Of a DNA stretch of 64,000 nucleotides, positions 1 to 12,330 are shown piece by piece. Position 1 is the first letter of the stretch. Every line of letters begins with the position of its first letter. The stretch covers positions 11,660,640 to 11,724,639 of the forward strand of contig OX393581.1 of NCBI GenBank assembly GCA_947652605.1, in the 5' to 3' direction. This DNA comes from Elmis aenea (taxonomy: Eukaryota; Arthropoda; Insecta; Coleoptera; Elmidae). Both the position numbers and the translations under genes were made by a program. Below the pieces are notes generated by a model, which saw only the letters and a program-made list of their open reading frames with translations, ran no database searches and was not told the DNA's origin.

Positions 1-180
1 TTCTCCTACATTTATCCAAATTAGAGAAATAAAATAAAAATCTAATTTTACCGCTTCTCTCATGGGGGGTGTAACTCCGAAAGCAGACGTCTAAGGGAAA
101 AAATTATATAAAAGCTCCCCTTAATTTTCGATAAGGATTGCCTTCTGAAGTTTTTCGCAATATTTAAGAAACATCCTGTA
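1..180. mobile_element. Right end of a CAGGGTG-type foldback element (partial)
   Basis: The first 178 bases match 7730-7907 closely, including the shared stretch around TTCGCAATATTTAAGAAACATCCTG, and end in CATCCTG followed by TA. This is the right end of the same family as the complete copy at 7009-7907; the left part lies outside the window. It contains no coding sequence. Confidence 0.75.
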
Positions 181-984
181 TATAATGAATTTAAAAAAAA
201 GTTAAATGTGTCCATGTAGTAAATGAAAAGCGCCTTACCCAGCCTAACAAACTAAATTTTCTTTCACCTACCAACATCCATGGCGCGCGTGTACAATTAC
301 GGTTCATTGTAAGGATATTATTGTAATTGGCCGTGTATAGTTCAAAATGATCCATTTCTAACAACTAGTTTTCCAATCAAACCGAATTAAGAGACATCCT
401 AAACGAACAATGACCAAATTGGCACATTCTGTTGTTTTCAGTGATTGCTGAAAATTTATTCATTTAAATTTTTGTTCTTTCTAACTTATTGAATTTCGTA
501 TTCCAAGAAGGGGGGGATCTTGTTTATAACAGGAGCTACGGCAGTGTTTAAATTTAAATAAGTCGCTATTTATTATGCTAATATATGATATTCAAACAAA
601 TTCTAGATGTCCGAAAACGTTTGAATAAAAACCGTAAAAATGTAAAACACTGAGCTTTCGTTTTTTTTACTCTCATTAATTTATTTATAAGGTTTATTAA
701 CAACTTCTTTGTAGGAAGATTTTATTATATACATAGTTTATGGTTCTATGAATTTTTTGCAATATCGATCGAGTATTGTTTACCCGCTACATAAGATTTA
801 ATTATCTCTTAATACGAGCTATTCGGTACGACGGTAATAAAAAAAAAACATAATTATCTAGCTCAGAGCTGAGTGTGAACTATTTTCTCTCTCTAAAGTT
901 TTAACAGGCCTCAACTGAGTATAAATTCTAGAAGATAAAACGCAATGTTATGTATAAAGCGCGTTAAGGGTAAGGTTGAATATT

Positions 985-1061
985 TTTTTGTAAGATGTCC
1001 GGTGGCCACACTTTGGCGAGCCGGATGTGGCCCTCGGATCGCCAGTTGGACAGCCCTGATC
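985..1061 (-). mobile_element. hAT-type MITE terminal fragment
   Basis: Read on the minus strand, this begins CAGGGCTGTCCAACTGGCG and continues with a GGGCCACATCC-rich subterminal region, a layout common in non-autonomous hAT elements. The other end could not be found, so this is called a fragment. Confidence 0.45.
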
Positions 1062-3968
1062 CAGCTTGAACTATTTCTGTTTTTATTCATGCATAGCAAA
1101 TTTCACAGACATAAACTATGGAGTTTCCGATATTTCATAGTATTTCCTTTCTTTTTTAGCGTTTGGTTTGGTATAGTTTGTAATATTATGCATTCAGTAA
1201 CTGGTGTTATTGTTGCTTGGAGGTAATCAAAGTTAATGAAAGCGGAACATTGTTTGTCAGAGATAGAATTTTGATTGGATGACAGTTTTTTAAACAAATT
1301 ACTTATTACGTGATTATAATATTGTTATTAAAGAATAATCATATATAAAACTATTGTTAAATAATTTTTGTATTTCATTTGCAACAAAGTCGGCTTAGTA
1401 CCAAACAAAAAGTTATGAGAGAATGAAGAAATTCAAATTTTTTATATTTTTTGCTAAAACTTTTGAAGTACGAGAAATTTTGTACTTTTAAAAATTGATT
1501 ATAACTTCTCTCATATTAAGGAATAATTCATCTAATTTAAACAAACCTGTATCTCCTATAATAAGCGAGATCCCTATGCTGGAAATTTTATCTGGGTATA
1601 TTGTGGAATAAGACAAATTTTTAAATTACATTATTATATAATTAATTTAAAAAAATCATTAACATAAAATAATCAAACACAAAAGAATGGTTTATTTGTA
1701 GGTACTTTTGATTAAACACATTATAAGTTGGCCTACCATACAGTCCCGGTTTAGAGGTTGTCTCAGTGCCCCGGTCGGTTTCGCGTTTGTCCCATTTTTT
1801 TTGTGAAATCTGCCCGCGCGGGTAACAAAAAGCGCGGAGCTAAGAAAAACGTGTTTCAGCCATTTTGATGCGAAACGTCTTTGCGAGGGTGTTATAGGGT
1901 TCCCAATTATTGCTTGCACGCTTTTGGGGCGGACATACGCGTTTTCGTGGGAAAATATTAATGTTATGCATGCCACTGAATATATTCCTAGTAATGTACG
2001 CTTTTTGTTTATACACTTTTGAGCTATTTGAACAAGCAACAATAAAATAAATTTAAAGCAGAAGCTTATGTTTTACGTGTTTTTAAAATTTTTGACTAAA
2101 AAGTGTTGCTTTTTTAAATTCATATTAAAATTATTATGTTTATAGTTCCTGTACCAAACTAGAAATTATTAGTGAAAGTTTTTACCTTTATTACGAATAA
2201 TTTGTAGGAGGTAGGAGCAATCTGATTTAAAAAAATATGTCTGTAATTTTGGATGATGGTAAAGTACTCTAACTTTACATTAAAACACGTTTGAACTTTT
2301 AAAATTAAAAAAAATCGCTACTTTTCCATATTAAGCTGCCGGGGAAACTAATATGGAATGCTAGGGGTTCTTAACATGAAATATAGAATTATATAGGAAA
2401 TATACATTAAAATAAACAACAACTCTTAGATTAATCTTTTATTTCTTTTTGATATACCTTATTACTTAAACCTAACCAAAATTCTGTTATTTGTGTAAAT
2501 TAAATTATAATTCAACAAGTTTAATTCGAACTAATGTTGATAATTTATTTATTTTTTCAATAAAATTGGTTTTTTGGGTATTTTGCACATTTTTCGTGTG
2601 CCCATTTCTGACATTTTTGACACTGAACCAATATTCCTGTACTTAGTGGCCATAATCATACTCATTATAAGGCACCTCTATGTATTCCATATTAGGTATC
2701 AATCTGACATTTCAAAAATCGGTGTTGTAAAACATAAATTGGTCTCAATCAAAATTTTGGTCTATTTAATTGAAATGTGAAGGCTCATGCTAAATAAACA
2801 TGCAATAAAATATTTTATACATTTACCCTAGCACTAGCATATAATATTTTGCACTGACAGATTTAACCTAAAAACTACGTCAAAAATATATTTGATACTG
2901 TTATGTAATTTAGTGAATATTTTTAACTATTTTACATTTGGGAATGTGTAATCGATGTACAAATAGGTACAGTACAGATACTTTTCAACAGATATTAGGG
3001 CACTTTACTCTAGTCTTTTACACTATTTCTCAGCAAATATATTGTTGATATCTTTATAGGCATTTTTTTGTTGCTTAGTACAAAAAAGTGCTAGAGTTTT
3101 TTTTGTGACAACGTACTGCAAAGATAATTTTTAATCCGTTTTCAAACAAAAATAACTTTGTTAAGCCGTCGCATTACTAGTAAATTTGAAAACGTTGAAG
3201 AAATATGATTAGGTATTTATAAGAAATTTATGAAAATTATCAGTTTCTATAATATTATTACACTACAAAAATAAATTTAATAATCAAAAAGGTAAAAATT
3301 TGAAAATAATTGCATATTTAAAAATTGAAACGTAGGTTTTGAGTTCAAATGCAATATGATTTGGTACCTACGGTAGTCTAAAATGCGGTGAACAATAAAA
3401 AAATTGAGCTTCAGACATTAACTCAAAATGTATCTTAATTTTAGTCCTCCGAAGTAAAAAAAACTAAAAATGTTAACCTGTATATTCTCCTTAATTCTGC
3501 TCTTCCCAGTAATTTCATTTTTGTCTCGATTACCTTTCACAGTTTGTTTTCCTATGCTCATCCATTTCATTGATTATATGTATAGACAGATAAAAGTGAT
3601 TAAATTTGAAATATAAACCAGAAGTAAATTTGTGTACGAAATAAAATACGAGAAATTAAAGACCATACGTAATTATTGAGCAACAAAGTCCTTTGTAAAG
3701 TTCATATCTGTAAACAAGCGAATAAATAGCACGAGATGTTCTAAAATTTATCAGTACAAAGCAGACGTTCCCTCAATTTCCATACTTCCTTGTATTTCCG
3801 TGTAGATTTATTAATAAAAACTATGAACGACAGTGAACGTCAGTGTCATTGAAACAGAAATTACATAACCGAGAATAAAAACGAAAGTGATTCATATTAA
3901 AAAAAAGAGTGAGCAAACCTTGGTATTGTTACGTGAATTTTACAAGTGCATACCGTATCGGTGCTCCA

Positions 3969-3994
3969 ATAATAATAATAATAATAGTAATAAT
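3969..3994. repeat. (AAT)n microsatellite
   Basis: About eight AAT units with one AGT interruption. It produces a poly-Asn run in one frame, which explains the spurious ORF over it. Confidence 0.9.
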
Positions 3995-4085
3995 CGGTGT
4001 CTAGTCTCTAATTCCACTTGGTTTCAATTGGTCGCCCATTGCAATAAAACATTAATTACTAGTGTAGACTTAGAACTGCGTTGAT

Positions 4086-4224
4086 ATCCATGATCTATTC
4101 TTAGGTCTGAGTGTGGACTGTTGTTTGGGGAGCTTCCGCGTGGTTCGTGCATAAACGGTAGAAGTTAATGGCACCAACACAAGAGGAGCCTTACTAACAG
4201 ACCACCTGTTTCACTTCAAACATC
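4086..4224 (+). promoter_or_regulatory. Putative ILP1 promoter with a block shared with ILP2
   Basis: Bases 4086-4158 align with 44929-45006 upstream of ILP2. Shared pieces include a GATCTATTCTTAG-like stretch, CTTCCRCGTGG (E-box CCACGTGG in ILP2, CCGCGTGG here), a GTGCA core and ACGGTA. There is no TATA box at the equivalent position. An initiator-like TCAGTT falls at 4223-4228, about 67 bp after the shared ACGG, close to the spacing seen for ILP2. The promoter role is inferred from conservation, position and the strong donor just downstream. Confidence 0.5.
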
Positions 4225-4245
4225 AGTTCTCATCATTACCTTAAG
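4225..4245 (+). other. ILP1 non-coding exon 1 (start approximate)
   Basis: CTTAAG is followed by a consensus GTAAGT donor at 4246. The ILP1 coding exon begins directly after a polypyrimidine-CAG acceptor at 29370, so an upstream untranslated exon is required. This donor follows the promoter block shared with ILP2, which makes it the best candidate. The implied first intron is about 25 kb (4246-29370). The start at the TCAGTT initiator is a guess from spacing. Confidence 0.45.
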
Positions 4246-4704
4246 GTAAGTGACTTTAAAAAATATTCTAGTTTGTAGAAACCCTTTACAGTGTCAATTA
4301 TAAAAATTTAAAGCACCATGAAACGATTAAGCTTTAACATTTTAGTTTTAAAAAATCGATTTGTGTTTGTTTGGTAAATACGAACTATTTTTAAGGCATA
4401 TTTACTATAATTGCAAGGTTAAAATTGGCCCTTTTTTTTTTTTGCAAATGTTAGTTGATTTATATGAATCAGGTTACGTAATTTTATATGCTCAATTAAA
4501 CAGCCACTTATTTAATCTGTTGTTATTATCTTCCTTCTAATATGCTAATTTACCTACATACTAATAATAGCTTCATTCTGTTAAGTCAGCAGAAATTTTT
4601 GTATTAACTTTTATTTTTAATCACTAAATTTTTCTGCTGACGAAGCAGAGTGATGCTGTGAAACTGTGTGAAAATTTGATTAGTAGAAGAAAACACATGA
4701 TATA

Positions 4705-6545
4705 CAGGGTGTCATTAGTGCGGGATCGGTCGATTGTGGCTAAACGGTTTGAGATAGAAAGTTGATTCAAACGCTATTGCATACAGTTTTTTCTTCCGAA
4801 CACGATAAAAATATTCTCAAATATACAGGGTGAGTCACCTCTCTGGAACTAATAGCAACTTCTATATTTCAAATACAACACCCCTATTTTTATTTAATAT
4901 TTATGAACGCCTTTATTTTAGCTTTGCATCAATATAAAATACTGCAGGTTTTTATGCGGCTTGTCACTAAAAAAAAAGCTTTCAAAATTTTGCAAGGTTT
5001 TAAGTCTTTTTTTTAAATTCACCTGAACTTATTTTTCGAAGTACAGCGTTGTAATTTGGTAAGGACATGCAGAAAACATTGCTCTATTCGCTCGATATGA
5101 AAAAGTCTAAATCACGCGTTCATAAATAGGTGGCAACTTCCATGATTTTCAAAAGCTCGTAACTCAATTTTTTTTAAAGCATACTCCTGTATTTTTTTAT
5201 GTCATCGAATTCGTCTTTAAGAGAGCTTCATTTTTTGTTGAGTATGTCCTATTCCCAAAACTCATACTTTTCGAGAAATTCGACACTTTTTCATCTAATC
5301 GTTATTGAACTAAATGGAGTGCCGTGAAAATCAAAAAAACTGACTTCACTTCACTAAGGTCAAAAACTTGTCATTTATTTCTTGAATTATTGCATTTTCA
5401 CAATTAATTTTACTTTACAAGAGCAAATTGATATGGTTTATTGCCTGGGAGAAGGTGAAAGAAATCCTTTGCTGGCGGCAAGGATTTACGCACAACGATA
5501 TGCTAAGAGACGCTATCAAAATGATATGCTTTTGAAAAGTTGAAGGAATGATTTGAACGTACCGGGCATGTGGATTATAAAAAAAAACTGACCGCAGGAA
5601 GAATATTTCCAATTAAGAAAATTGATTTTTGGTGTTGACGAAGGTTGTTGAAGATATCCATAATAGCACCAGAAAAATCAGTGAGCAGCTAGAGTTAAGT
5701 CAAACCCCACACAGGTTTAGAAACACTAGTAAAGTTCATAACAATAATAAAATTGATTTGGTTGCCAATTTATTTATTGCTTATGTTATCAGTAAATCCA
5801 CAAGCCTAAGTACTTGTATCTACCTACTATTCGTAATTAAATACACGAAATGGTGAATAAACCATATCAATTTGCTCTTGTAAAGTTAAATTAATTGTGA
5901 AAATGCAATAATTCAAGAAATAAATGACAAGTTTTTGACCTTAGTGAAGTGAAGTCAGTGTTTTTGATTTTCACGGCACTCCATTTAGTTCAATAACGAT
6001 TAGAAGAAAAAATGTCGAATATCTCGAAAAGTAAGAGTTTTGGGTATAGGACACTCAACAAAAAATGAAACTCTCTTAAAACGAATTCGATGACATAAAA
6101 AACTACAGGGGTTTGCATTTGAAAAAATTTAGTTACGAGCTTTTGAAAATCATGTAAGTTGCCACCTATTTATGAACACCCTGTACGCGTGATTAAAAAT
6201 TTTTCATGTCGAGCGAATAGAGCAATGTTTTCTGCATGTCCTTACCAAATTGCAACGCTGTAATTCAAAAAATAATTTGAGAATAAGGCCGCATAAAAAC
6301 CTGTAGTATTTTATATTGATGCAAAGCTAAAATAATGGCGGTCATAAATATTAAATAAAAAATGGGGTGTTGTATTTGAAATATAAAAGTTGTTATTAGT
6401 TCCAGAGAGGTGACTCACCCTGTATATTTAAAAATATTTTTATCGTGTTCGGAAGAAAAAACTGTATGCAATAGCGTTTGAATCAACTTTCTATCTCAAA
6501 CCATTTAACCACAATCGACCTATCCCGCACTAATGACTCACCCTG
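4705..6545. mobile_element. Large foldback element, TA target site, with decayed Tc1/mariner-like transposase start
   Basis: Both ends read CAGGGTG(AG)TCATTAGTGCGGG and are flanked by TA. The inverted arms are about 700-740 bp (4705-5447 and 5857-6545). The loop (5448-5856) encodes pieces resembling the DNA-binding head of Tc1/mariner-group transposases: an EQIDMVYCLGEGERNP segment followed by arginine/tyrosine-rich sequence, then, after a stop and frame change, a segment containing STRKISEQLELSQ like a helix-turn-helix. No catalytic DDE domain is present. The TA target and CAGGG ends fit the IS630-Tc1-mariner superfamily. A one-armed relative is at 56822-57598. Confidence 0.75.
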
Positions 6546-6579
6546 TATTAAGCATTTAATAAATTGTAAAGTTATTTAA

Positions 6580-8560
6580 GTGACTCGTTCATCACGTTTT
6601 GGATTTTTTTTTGGGTCCGTTGCGTTGCTCATTGTGTGTTCCATCTCTTGGATGGCCTTCCAATTTTCTTTTGCCTCTTGGTTAACATTTGTTTATATTT
6701 TTTGGAATTCTGCATTTGTCCATTTTGTTTCTTTCCATGCAGTTCTATATTTTATTACTTTTTCGTTGATGTTGTATATGTCAAGCTCTACGTATTTCGC
6801 TTTACGTTTTTTATCTAATAGCCTATATCCTACTATTGATCTTAGAAATCTTAATTCACTGCTTTGTATTCGATTTTCTATTTTTTTTGTTACAGTCCAT
6901 GTTTCACTTCCATAAAGTAGTGTTGGAGTAGACATGGTCTTATGAAATTTCATTATTGTGTTTATCTGAACTTTCTTCTTTAGTGTTTTTCTGATTGTTC
7001 CTTATACACAGGGTGTTTTTAAAATATTGCGAAAACATTCAGGAGGTAATTCTGTATCGAAAATAATATGTAAGAGAATTATTTTTGGTAGGTGTTTTGT
7101 ACTTATTAAAAGGTTTCTCATGGTAATATTTTCAATCATATCCCACATTCACAGGGAGCTGAGAATTGCGGCCCCTGTTGGTTTTTTATCAAAACTTTTT
7201 GTAGGGTAGATATTTACAATTAAATATTTTTTAAAGCTTGATTTATTTAGAAATTTTTATTATTGTTTAACTTTCCCTGCAAACCCTACAGTTTTTAAGT
7301 AAAAAATTAAATAAATAAACATGAACTATAAATATCCTAAAATAAAACGATTCATTTTGGTGATTACCATGGTTTGTTAATGTTCATATTGAGTTGAATT
7401 GACGGGTGCTTTTGTATTGTCGCCTCTTAAATGAATTACACCTGTTAATTCCACCCAATATGAACAATAACAAACCATAGTAACCACCAAAATGAATCGT
7501 TTTGTTTTAGAATATTTAATGGTCCTTGTTCACTCATTTAATTTTTTACTCTAAAACTGTAGGGTTTGTGGGGAAAGTTAAACAATAATAACAATTCCTA
7601 AATAAATCAAGCTTAAAAAAAATATTAAACTGCAAATTTCAAGCCTCCAAAAACTTCTGATAAAAAACCTACAGAGGTCGCACTTTTCATCCCCTTTTAA
7701 TAAGTGTAAAACATCTGTCAAATATTATTCTTCTTCAATAATCCAAATTTGAGAAATAAAATAAAAACCTAATTTTACCGCTACTCTTTAGGGAGGTGTA
7801 ACTCCAAAGGGAGACGTCTAAAGGAAAAAATTATATAAAAGACACCCCTTAAATTTCGATAAGGAATTACCTCCCGAATTTTTTCGCAATATTTAAGAAA
7901 CATCCTGTATAGTTATACTTTTCGATTTTCTTTTCGATTTCAACATATTTGTATGGTGCAAAGTTTTTCATTTGTTTTATCTCTTAGTTCTATTTTTGAT
8001 TTTATTACTTCTTTACTCCAATGCCATTGTTTCTTTTTTTGTGGAGAAGATTTGGTCTAGTTAATATAAAGCAATCTATTTTCCGAATCCGTTGCCTATA
8101 CTTGGTTGTACTCGAATTACAATGTAAAGATATTTGGTAATGTAGCTTTATTGCAGTTATCCGTATAAATTTTCATTTCGTTTATCCACTTTCTCAAAGC
8201 ACCGTCTAGATAAAAATTAAATAAAATAGGAGATAAAATACAACCTTGTTGTAGGCCCATGTTTGTGTTTTCTTTTAGTTTTTAATTTCCAGATATACAC
8301 ATCTTTGTGCTTAGGTAAAAAAATTTAATCACAGATATTAAGTGATTCTGAAAGCCCTTTTATTTACCTAATGATTTTCCGCAGTTTATATCTGAGTACT
8401 CTTAAAAAAGGTTTTATATAGTTTACAAAGAGTACATGTGTCTCTCTAATATATTCCGTGTGTTTTTCTATCAGCTGCTTTAAAGTAAATACGTTATTGA
8501 TAGTAGACCTTCCTTGTCAGAATCCATCATGTTTTTCCAACAATATTGTATTAGCAATAT
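6580..8560 (-). mobile_element. RTE-like non-LTR retrotransposon fragment, split by a foldback element
   Basis: On the minus strand, 8290-8170 encodes a degenerate reverse-transcriptase piece containing QGCILSPILFNFYLDGALRK. Then 6953-6693 encodes the C-terminal segment with LLYGSETWTVTKKIENR and an arginine-rich LRFLRSIVGYRLLDKK stretch. The two parts are separated by the 7009-7907 element. Frames are broken and no endonuclease region was found. This is a dead copy. Confidence 0.65.
7009..7907. mobile_element. Foldback element inserted in an RTE-like fragment
   Basis: The left end CAGGGTGTTTTTAAAATATTG and the right end (reverse) CAGGATGTTTCTTAAATATTG are inverted copies. A second inner inverted pair lies around 7200-7660, sharing CTGTAGGGTTTG-type and AAAATGAATCG-type stretches. 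The right end abuts TA; TTATA occurs just outside both ends and may be part of the target duplication. No coding capacity. A second copy's right end is at 1-178. Confidence 0.7.
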
Positions 8561-8907
8561 ATCAAAGTTTGTTGTTTATAATTTTGGAGTGATTTGTTTA
8601 GGTACTATTAGAAATAAGTTTAATTAAAAATCGCTAATCTAAATAATACTGCGAGTGGCGAAGAGACGAAAGTCTTTTAACTTTTCCAGCATTTGAACAG
8701 AGATCTTTTGAATAAGGATAAGTGATTATTACTTAAGCCTTTTTGTATTAACAAAAGTTTTTTTTTGGAATTCAAATTTAAGAGATTTTTAGGCTGGGAT
8801 TATTAAAGCAGCAAAAAAATTTTACTTACTGCTGATTTGCAAATGATTAGTTGATATAAAACTTGTACATTTGAAAATCTAAGACCACTGATCTAATGCA
8901 CCGTATC

Positions 8908-9071
8908 AACTATGGGTCAATCTAAACAGATGAATCTTCCTTAGGTGTAAACACATTTTACTGTGGTTACCATTGTTGCTATTGAGATTATGATTGTTAT
9001 TAACAAAGGTAACTACAGTAAAATGTGTTTACACCTAAGGAAGATTCATCTGTTTAGATTGACCCATAGTT
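8908..9071. mobile_element. Near-perfect hairpin MITE
   Basis: Two arms of about 64 bp, starting TATGGGTCAATCTAAACAG and including TTAGGTGTAAACACATTTTA, are almost perfect reverse complements around a loop of about 36 bp. The palindrome reaches TA at both ends, so a TA target (Tc1/mariner type) is possible but cannot be separated from the arm itself. Confidence 0.8.
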
Positions 9072-10397
9072 TATTAACATCAATAAATATCAATTAAATG
9101 ACACTTAATAAATATCAAAACAAAATATACCTAACACTATTACCAGACATCTTGATTTGTTTAAGATTACATCGAATCTAATTATAAAGTACATCAAACT
9201 TTTTAGTACTTTACATTTCGTGCATTGTGGCTATTACATTTTTTTAAATTAATTATTACTCAGTCACCTCAAATGTATGTTAATGGGTGACTTTAATTCG
9301 TTTTAAATATTTCATGTTGTCACTAGCTTTTGCGCTTTTCTATTTTGAGTTTATCATCAATAAAGGGGTAGGTAAATATTAAATTAAGATGTTAAAAAAA
9401 AGATATAAAATGGTTGGATACAAATTAAATGCTTTATGGAGAAAATATACAGCCATCGGATTCTTTTATAGAACAAATAATTTGTTCCCTTATTTAAGAA
9501 TAAATTTGTTAATAATAACTTAGCTGAAGACTGCAATGTTGTTTTTACTTTAAATTATTTATTAAGTGAAGGAAAAAATAATGTTAATATTACACCAAAA
9601 ATTAAATTTAAGCGAGTATAATTTTTGTGGCTTTTTTTACATCCAAAATAGCAATAACACTACATCCTGCAACTCTTAATGATAGAGTTCTATAACCTCA
9701 TTGAAATTAGCAAACAAACAATCTGATCTGTCCAGGTTAGTAAACAATTTATGTATATTGTTTGTATAAAGCAATTATTTTGTTATTGTATCTAGTTCTG
9801 TCCTAGACAATATGAAAATTTATATAATTAGGTTTGGGAGAACAACTAGAGTATTCCAAATTAACCTTCCTAGAATTTTAATTCAATTAGTTTATGAGCT
9901 ATGATTGATGCAATCATGTTCATGCATCATAGAATTATTTGTGCCGTACGCATGCTGCGGCTACTGATGCAAACCGTCCAATTATAGAGTAAATAAAATA
10001 GTTATCTAAGAGTTTGTTGTACTTTTTTATTAAAGTAATTGTCTAACAAACAAGTTGAGACAATAGTCTTTGACCTAGGATAACATTTGGGTTTAATATT
10101 TGGCAGTTTTTTTAACGTCACTGCGTGTGGGGGGATAGAATGTTGACATTAAAGCAGGTCCGGATTAGCCCTTAAGGCAATGAAAAGTCACTTTAAAAAA
10201 TTTGAACCAAAGTGTTTGGTGTAGTGACAAACGAGTTCGTCTTTAGCATTTATGGAACACAGAGCAAAAAGTATTTAGAAACAAATTATTAGCTCTTTAG
10301 AAAAGAACAGTTTGCTCTATAGAACTGCTTTAGATAAAATTCAAATGCTATGTAGATTAATAAAACGCTCTATAATAAATAAAAACGCAATATACTT
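9072..10397. other. AT-rich intron or intergenic DNA
   Basis: I see no gene or clear repeat here. If the ILP1 exon 1 assignment is right, this and everything to 29370 lies within ILP1 intron 1. Confidence 0.4.
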
Positions 10398-11110
10398 ACT
10401 TAATTATCCTCACCCTCATCTAACATAGGTGTAGAGGTGACTATCTTTTTCCAATTTCTTCTATTTATTGCCTCTCGTCTCGCTTCAGTCCAGGTCAGTT
10501 TTCGTTTCTTCAATGCATCTGACACTCCTGTATTCCATTTTCTCCTGTGTCTACCTTTCCTTCTCTTGCCGGCTATTTCCATCTCCCATATCTCCTTTAC
10601 CACTCTTTTCTCGTCCATTCTCACCAAATGTCCGAACCATCTTAATTGTTGTCGTTCTATTTTTTGCTCTACACTTGTAACTATTAAGTCTTTCCTTATT
10701 ATATTCTTCTAATTTTATCCAGTCTTGTCACTCCCGCGATGTTTTTAAGTACTTTCATCTCACATGCGTCGAGTTTTGGTTGGAGTTTTTTAGTTATGAC
10801 CCAGGACTCCATACATGAGTATAGGTACCAAGACTGATTCATCTATTCGGATTTTTGTTTTTGTTGTTATTTCTACTATGTTGAAATAAGACTTATACAA
10901 GGTTCTATAGAGCGCCATGGTTTTTTGTATCTTGCTTAGTATCTCCTCCTCAAGTCTTCCATCTGGTGGCATATTTTATTCTGTTAGTTTCTTTTATTTC
11001 TTCTACCTTCTATTCTGTTTCCAATTTCTTTCGTCTCTGTCTTCTCCGTATTTATATTTAGCCCAATTTTTCTCATACTTCATACTCAATTTTTCCATTC
11101 TCTCCTGTAG
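10398..11110 (-). mobile_element. RTE-like non-LTR 3' fragment
   Basis: The minus strand encodes a C-terminal RTE-type tail. Order: LEEEILSKIQKTMALYR, IDESVLVPILMYGVLG (equivalent of the PTLLYGSETW box), VRMDEKRVVKEIWEME, a basic GKRRKGRHRRKW segment, and a final ARREAINRRNWKKIV before a stop near 10400. Frameshifts separate the parts, and the upstream reverse-transcriptase core is missing. Confidence 0.7.
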
Positions 11111-11267
11111 GTCTTTCTTATTGGTTGCAAATATTAATAGGCCATCGCGGCATGCAATAGTTCGTTTAGGAAAAAAAAAGTATAATGAATTTAAATGTTG
11201 TATAAAACAACCGAATACTATGTGAAGTAATCAAATCCTTTTAGAAAAATTAAAACGCTATATTATA

Positions 11268-12330
11268 CAGCGTCATTTAAAAAGGCTCCAACAAATGAGA
11301 AGAATTTTTATTATCGATTTGTCAGAAAATTTTATTCTTGATAAAAGTTGGTAAAGTTCTAAAACTAATTTTAAGATAAAAAAAAGTTCGATAGAAAGTC
11401 ATAGGACACTAGATTTCAGCGATTTTTGAAATATTCGCAAGAGTAAAGTGCTCTTATTTTAAGAGATACAAAAAAAATAATAGGAAAAAGTTAGTTAGAA
11501 TCCCAAAGTAAGGCTAGATTTAAATTTTGATGGTGAAATTCAAATTTTTATTTTTTAAGAAATTTTAACAGTTAAAAAGTCTAAAACAAATGGAGTTTTT
11601 TATTATCGATTTTTCAGAAAATTGTATTCCTGGTAAAAGTTGGTGCATGGTCTAAACCTAATTTTAAGATGTTTAAATAAAAGTCATAGGACACTAGATT
11701 TTAGCGATTTTTTAAATATTCCCATGAGTAAAGTGCTTAAAATTTCTTAATACATAAAAATTTTAATTTGACATCAAAATTTAAATTTAGCCTTATTTTT
11801 AGGTTTGCTACAACTGTTTTTTATTTAAAAAAAAATTACCTGTAAAAATAAGGCTACTTTACCCTTGCAAATAATTTCAAAAATCGTTCAAATCTAGGGT
11901 CCTATGATTTTTATTTAGACATTTAAACATCTTAAAATTAGTTCTAGACCATGCACCAACTTTTATCAAGAATAAAATTTTCTGATAAATCGATAATAAA
12001 AAACTTTTTCGTTTGTTGCAGACTTTTAGAATGTTATGATTTCTAAAAAAATAAAAATTTTAATTTGACCGTTAAAATTTAAATCTAGCCTTATTTTTCG
12101 ATTCTAAATAGCTTTAAAACAAAAAAATTGTATCTCTGAAAATGGCACTAAAAGGGCACTTTACTCTTGAGAATATTTCAAAATCGCAAAAATCTAGTGT
12201 CATATGACTTTATCGAACTTTTCTTCATCTATAAATTAGTTTTACACAATGTACCAACTTTTATTAAGAATAAAAGTTTCTGACAAATCGATAATAAAAA
12301 AATTTCCCATTTGTTGCAGACCTTTTGCTG
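11268..12330. mobile_element. Foldback element with two nested pairs of inverted repeats
   Basis: The ends CAGC...GCTG are flanked by TA. A unit of about 170 bp (AAATGAGAAG, ATTATCGATTTGTCAG, AAAAGTTGGT, CATAGGACACTAGATTT, AGTAAAGTGCT) occurs twice in forward orientation (near 11290-11455 and 11580-11730) and twice inverted (near 11865-12025 and 12160-12325). The symmetry is therefore A-B-b-a. No coding sequence. Confidence 0.75.

Larger units (their letters stand above)
181..4085. other. AT-rich non-coding stretch upstream of ILP1 exon 1
   Basis: No convincing coding exon was seen. The block at about 1735-1990 is clearly more GC-rich than its surroundings and may be an old mobile-element remnant that I cannot classify. 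A short copy resembling the ends of the 17247-18423 element (CTCCTATAATAAGCGAGATC) sits near 1553. The small ORFs here have low-complexity, AT-driven composition. Confidence 0.4.

Noticed and set aside
3887..4084. ORF with a poly-Asn run upstream of ILP1 exon 1
   Set aside because: The run is an AAT microsatellite, and the ORF sits in the putative promoter region with no family resemblance.
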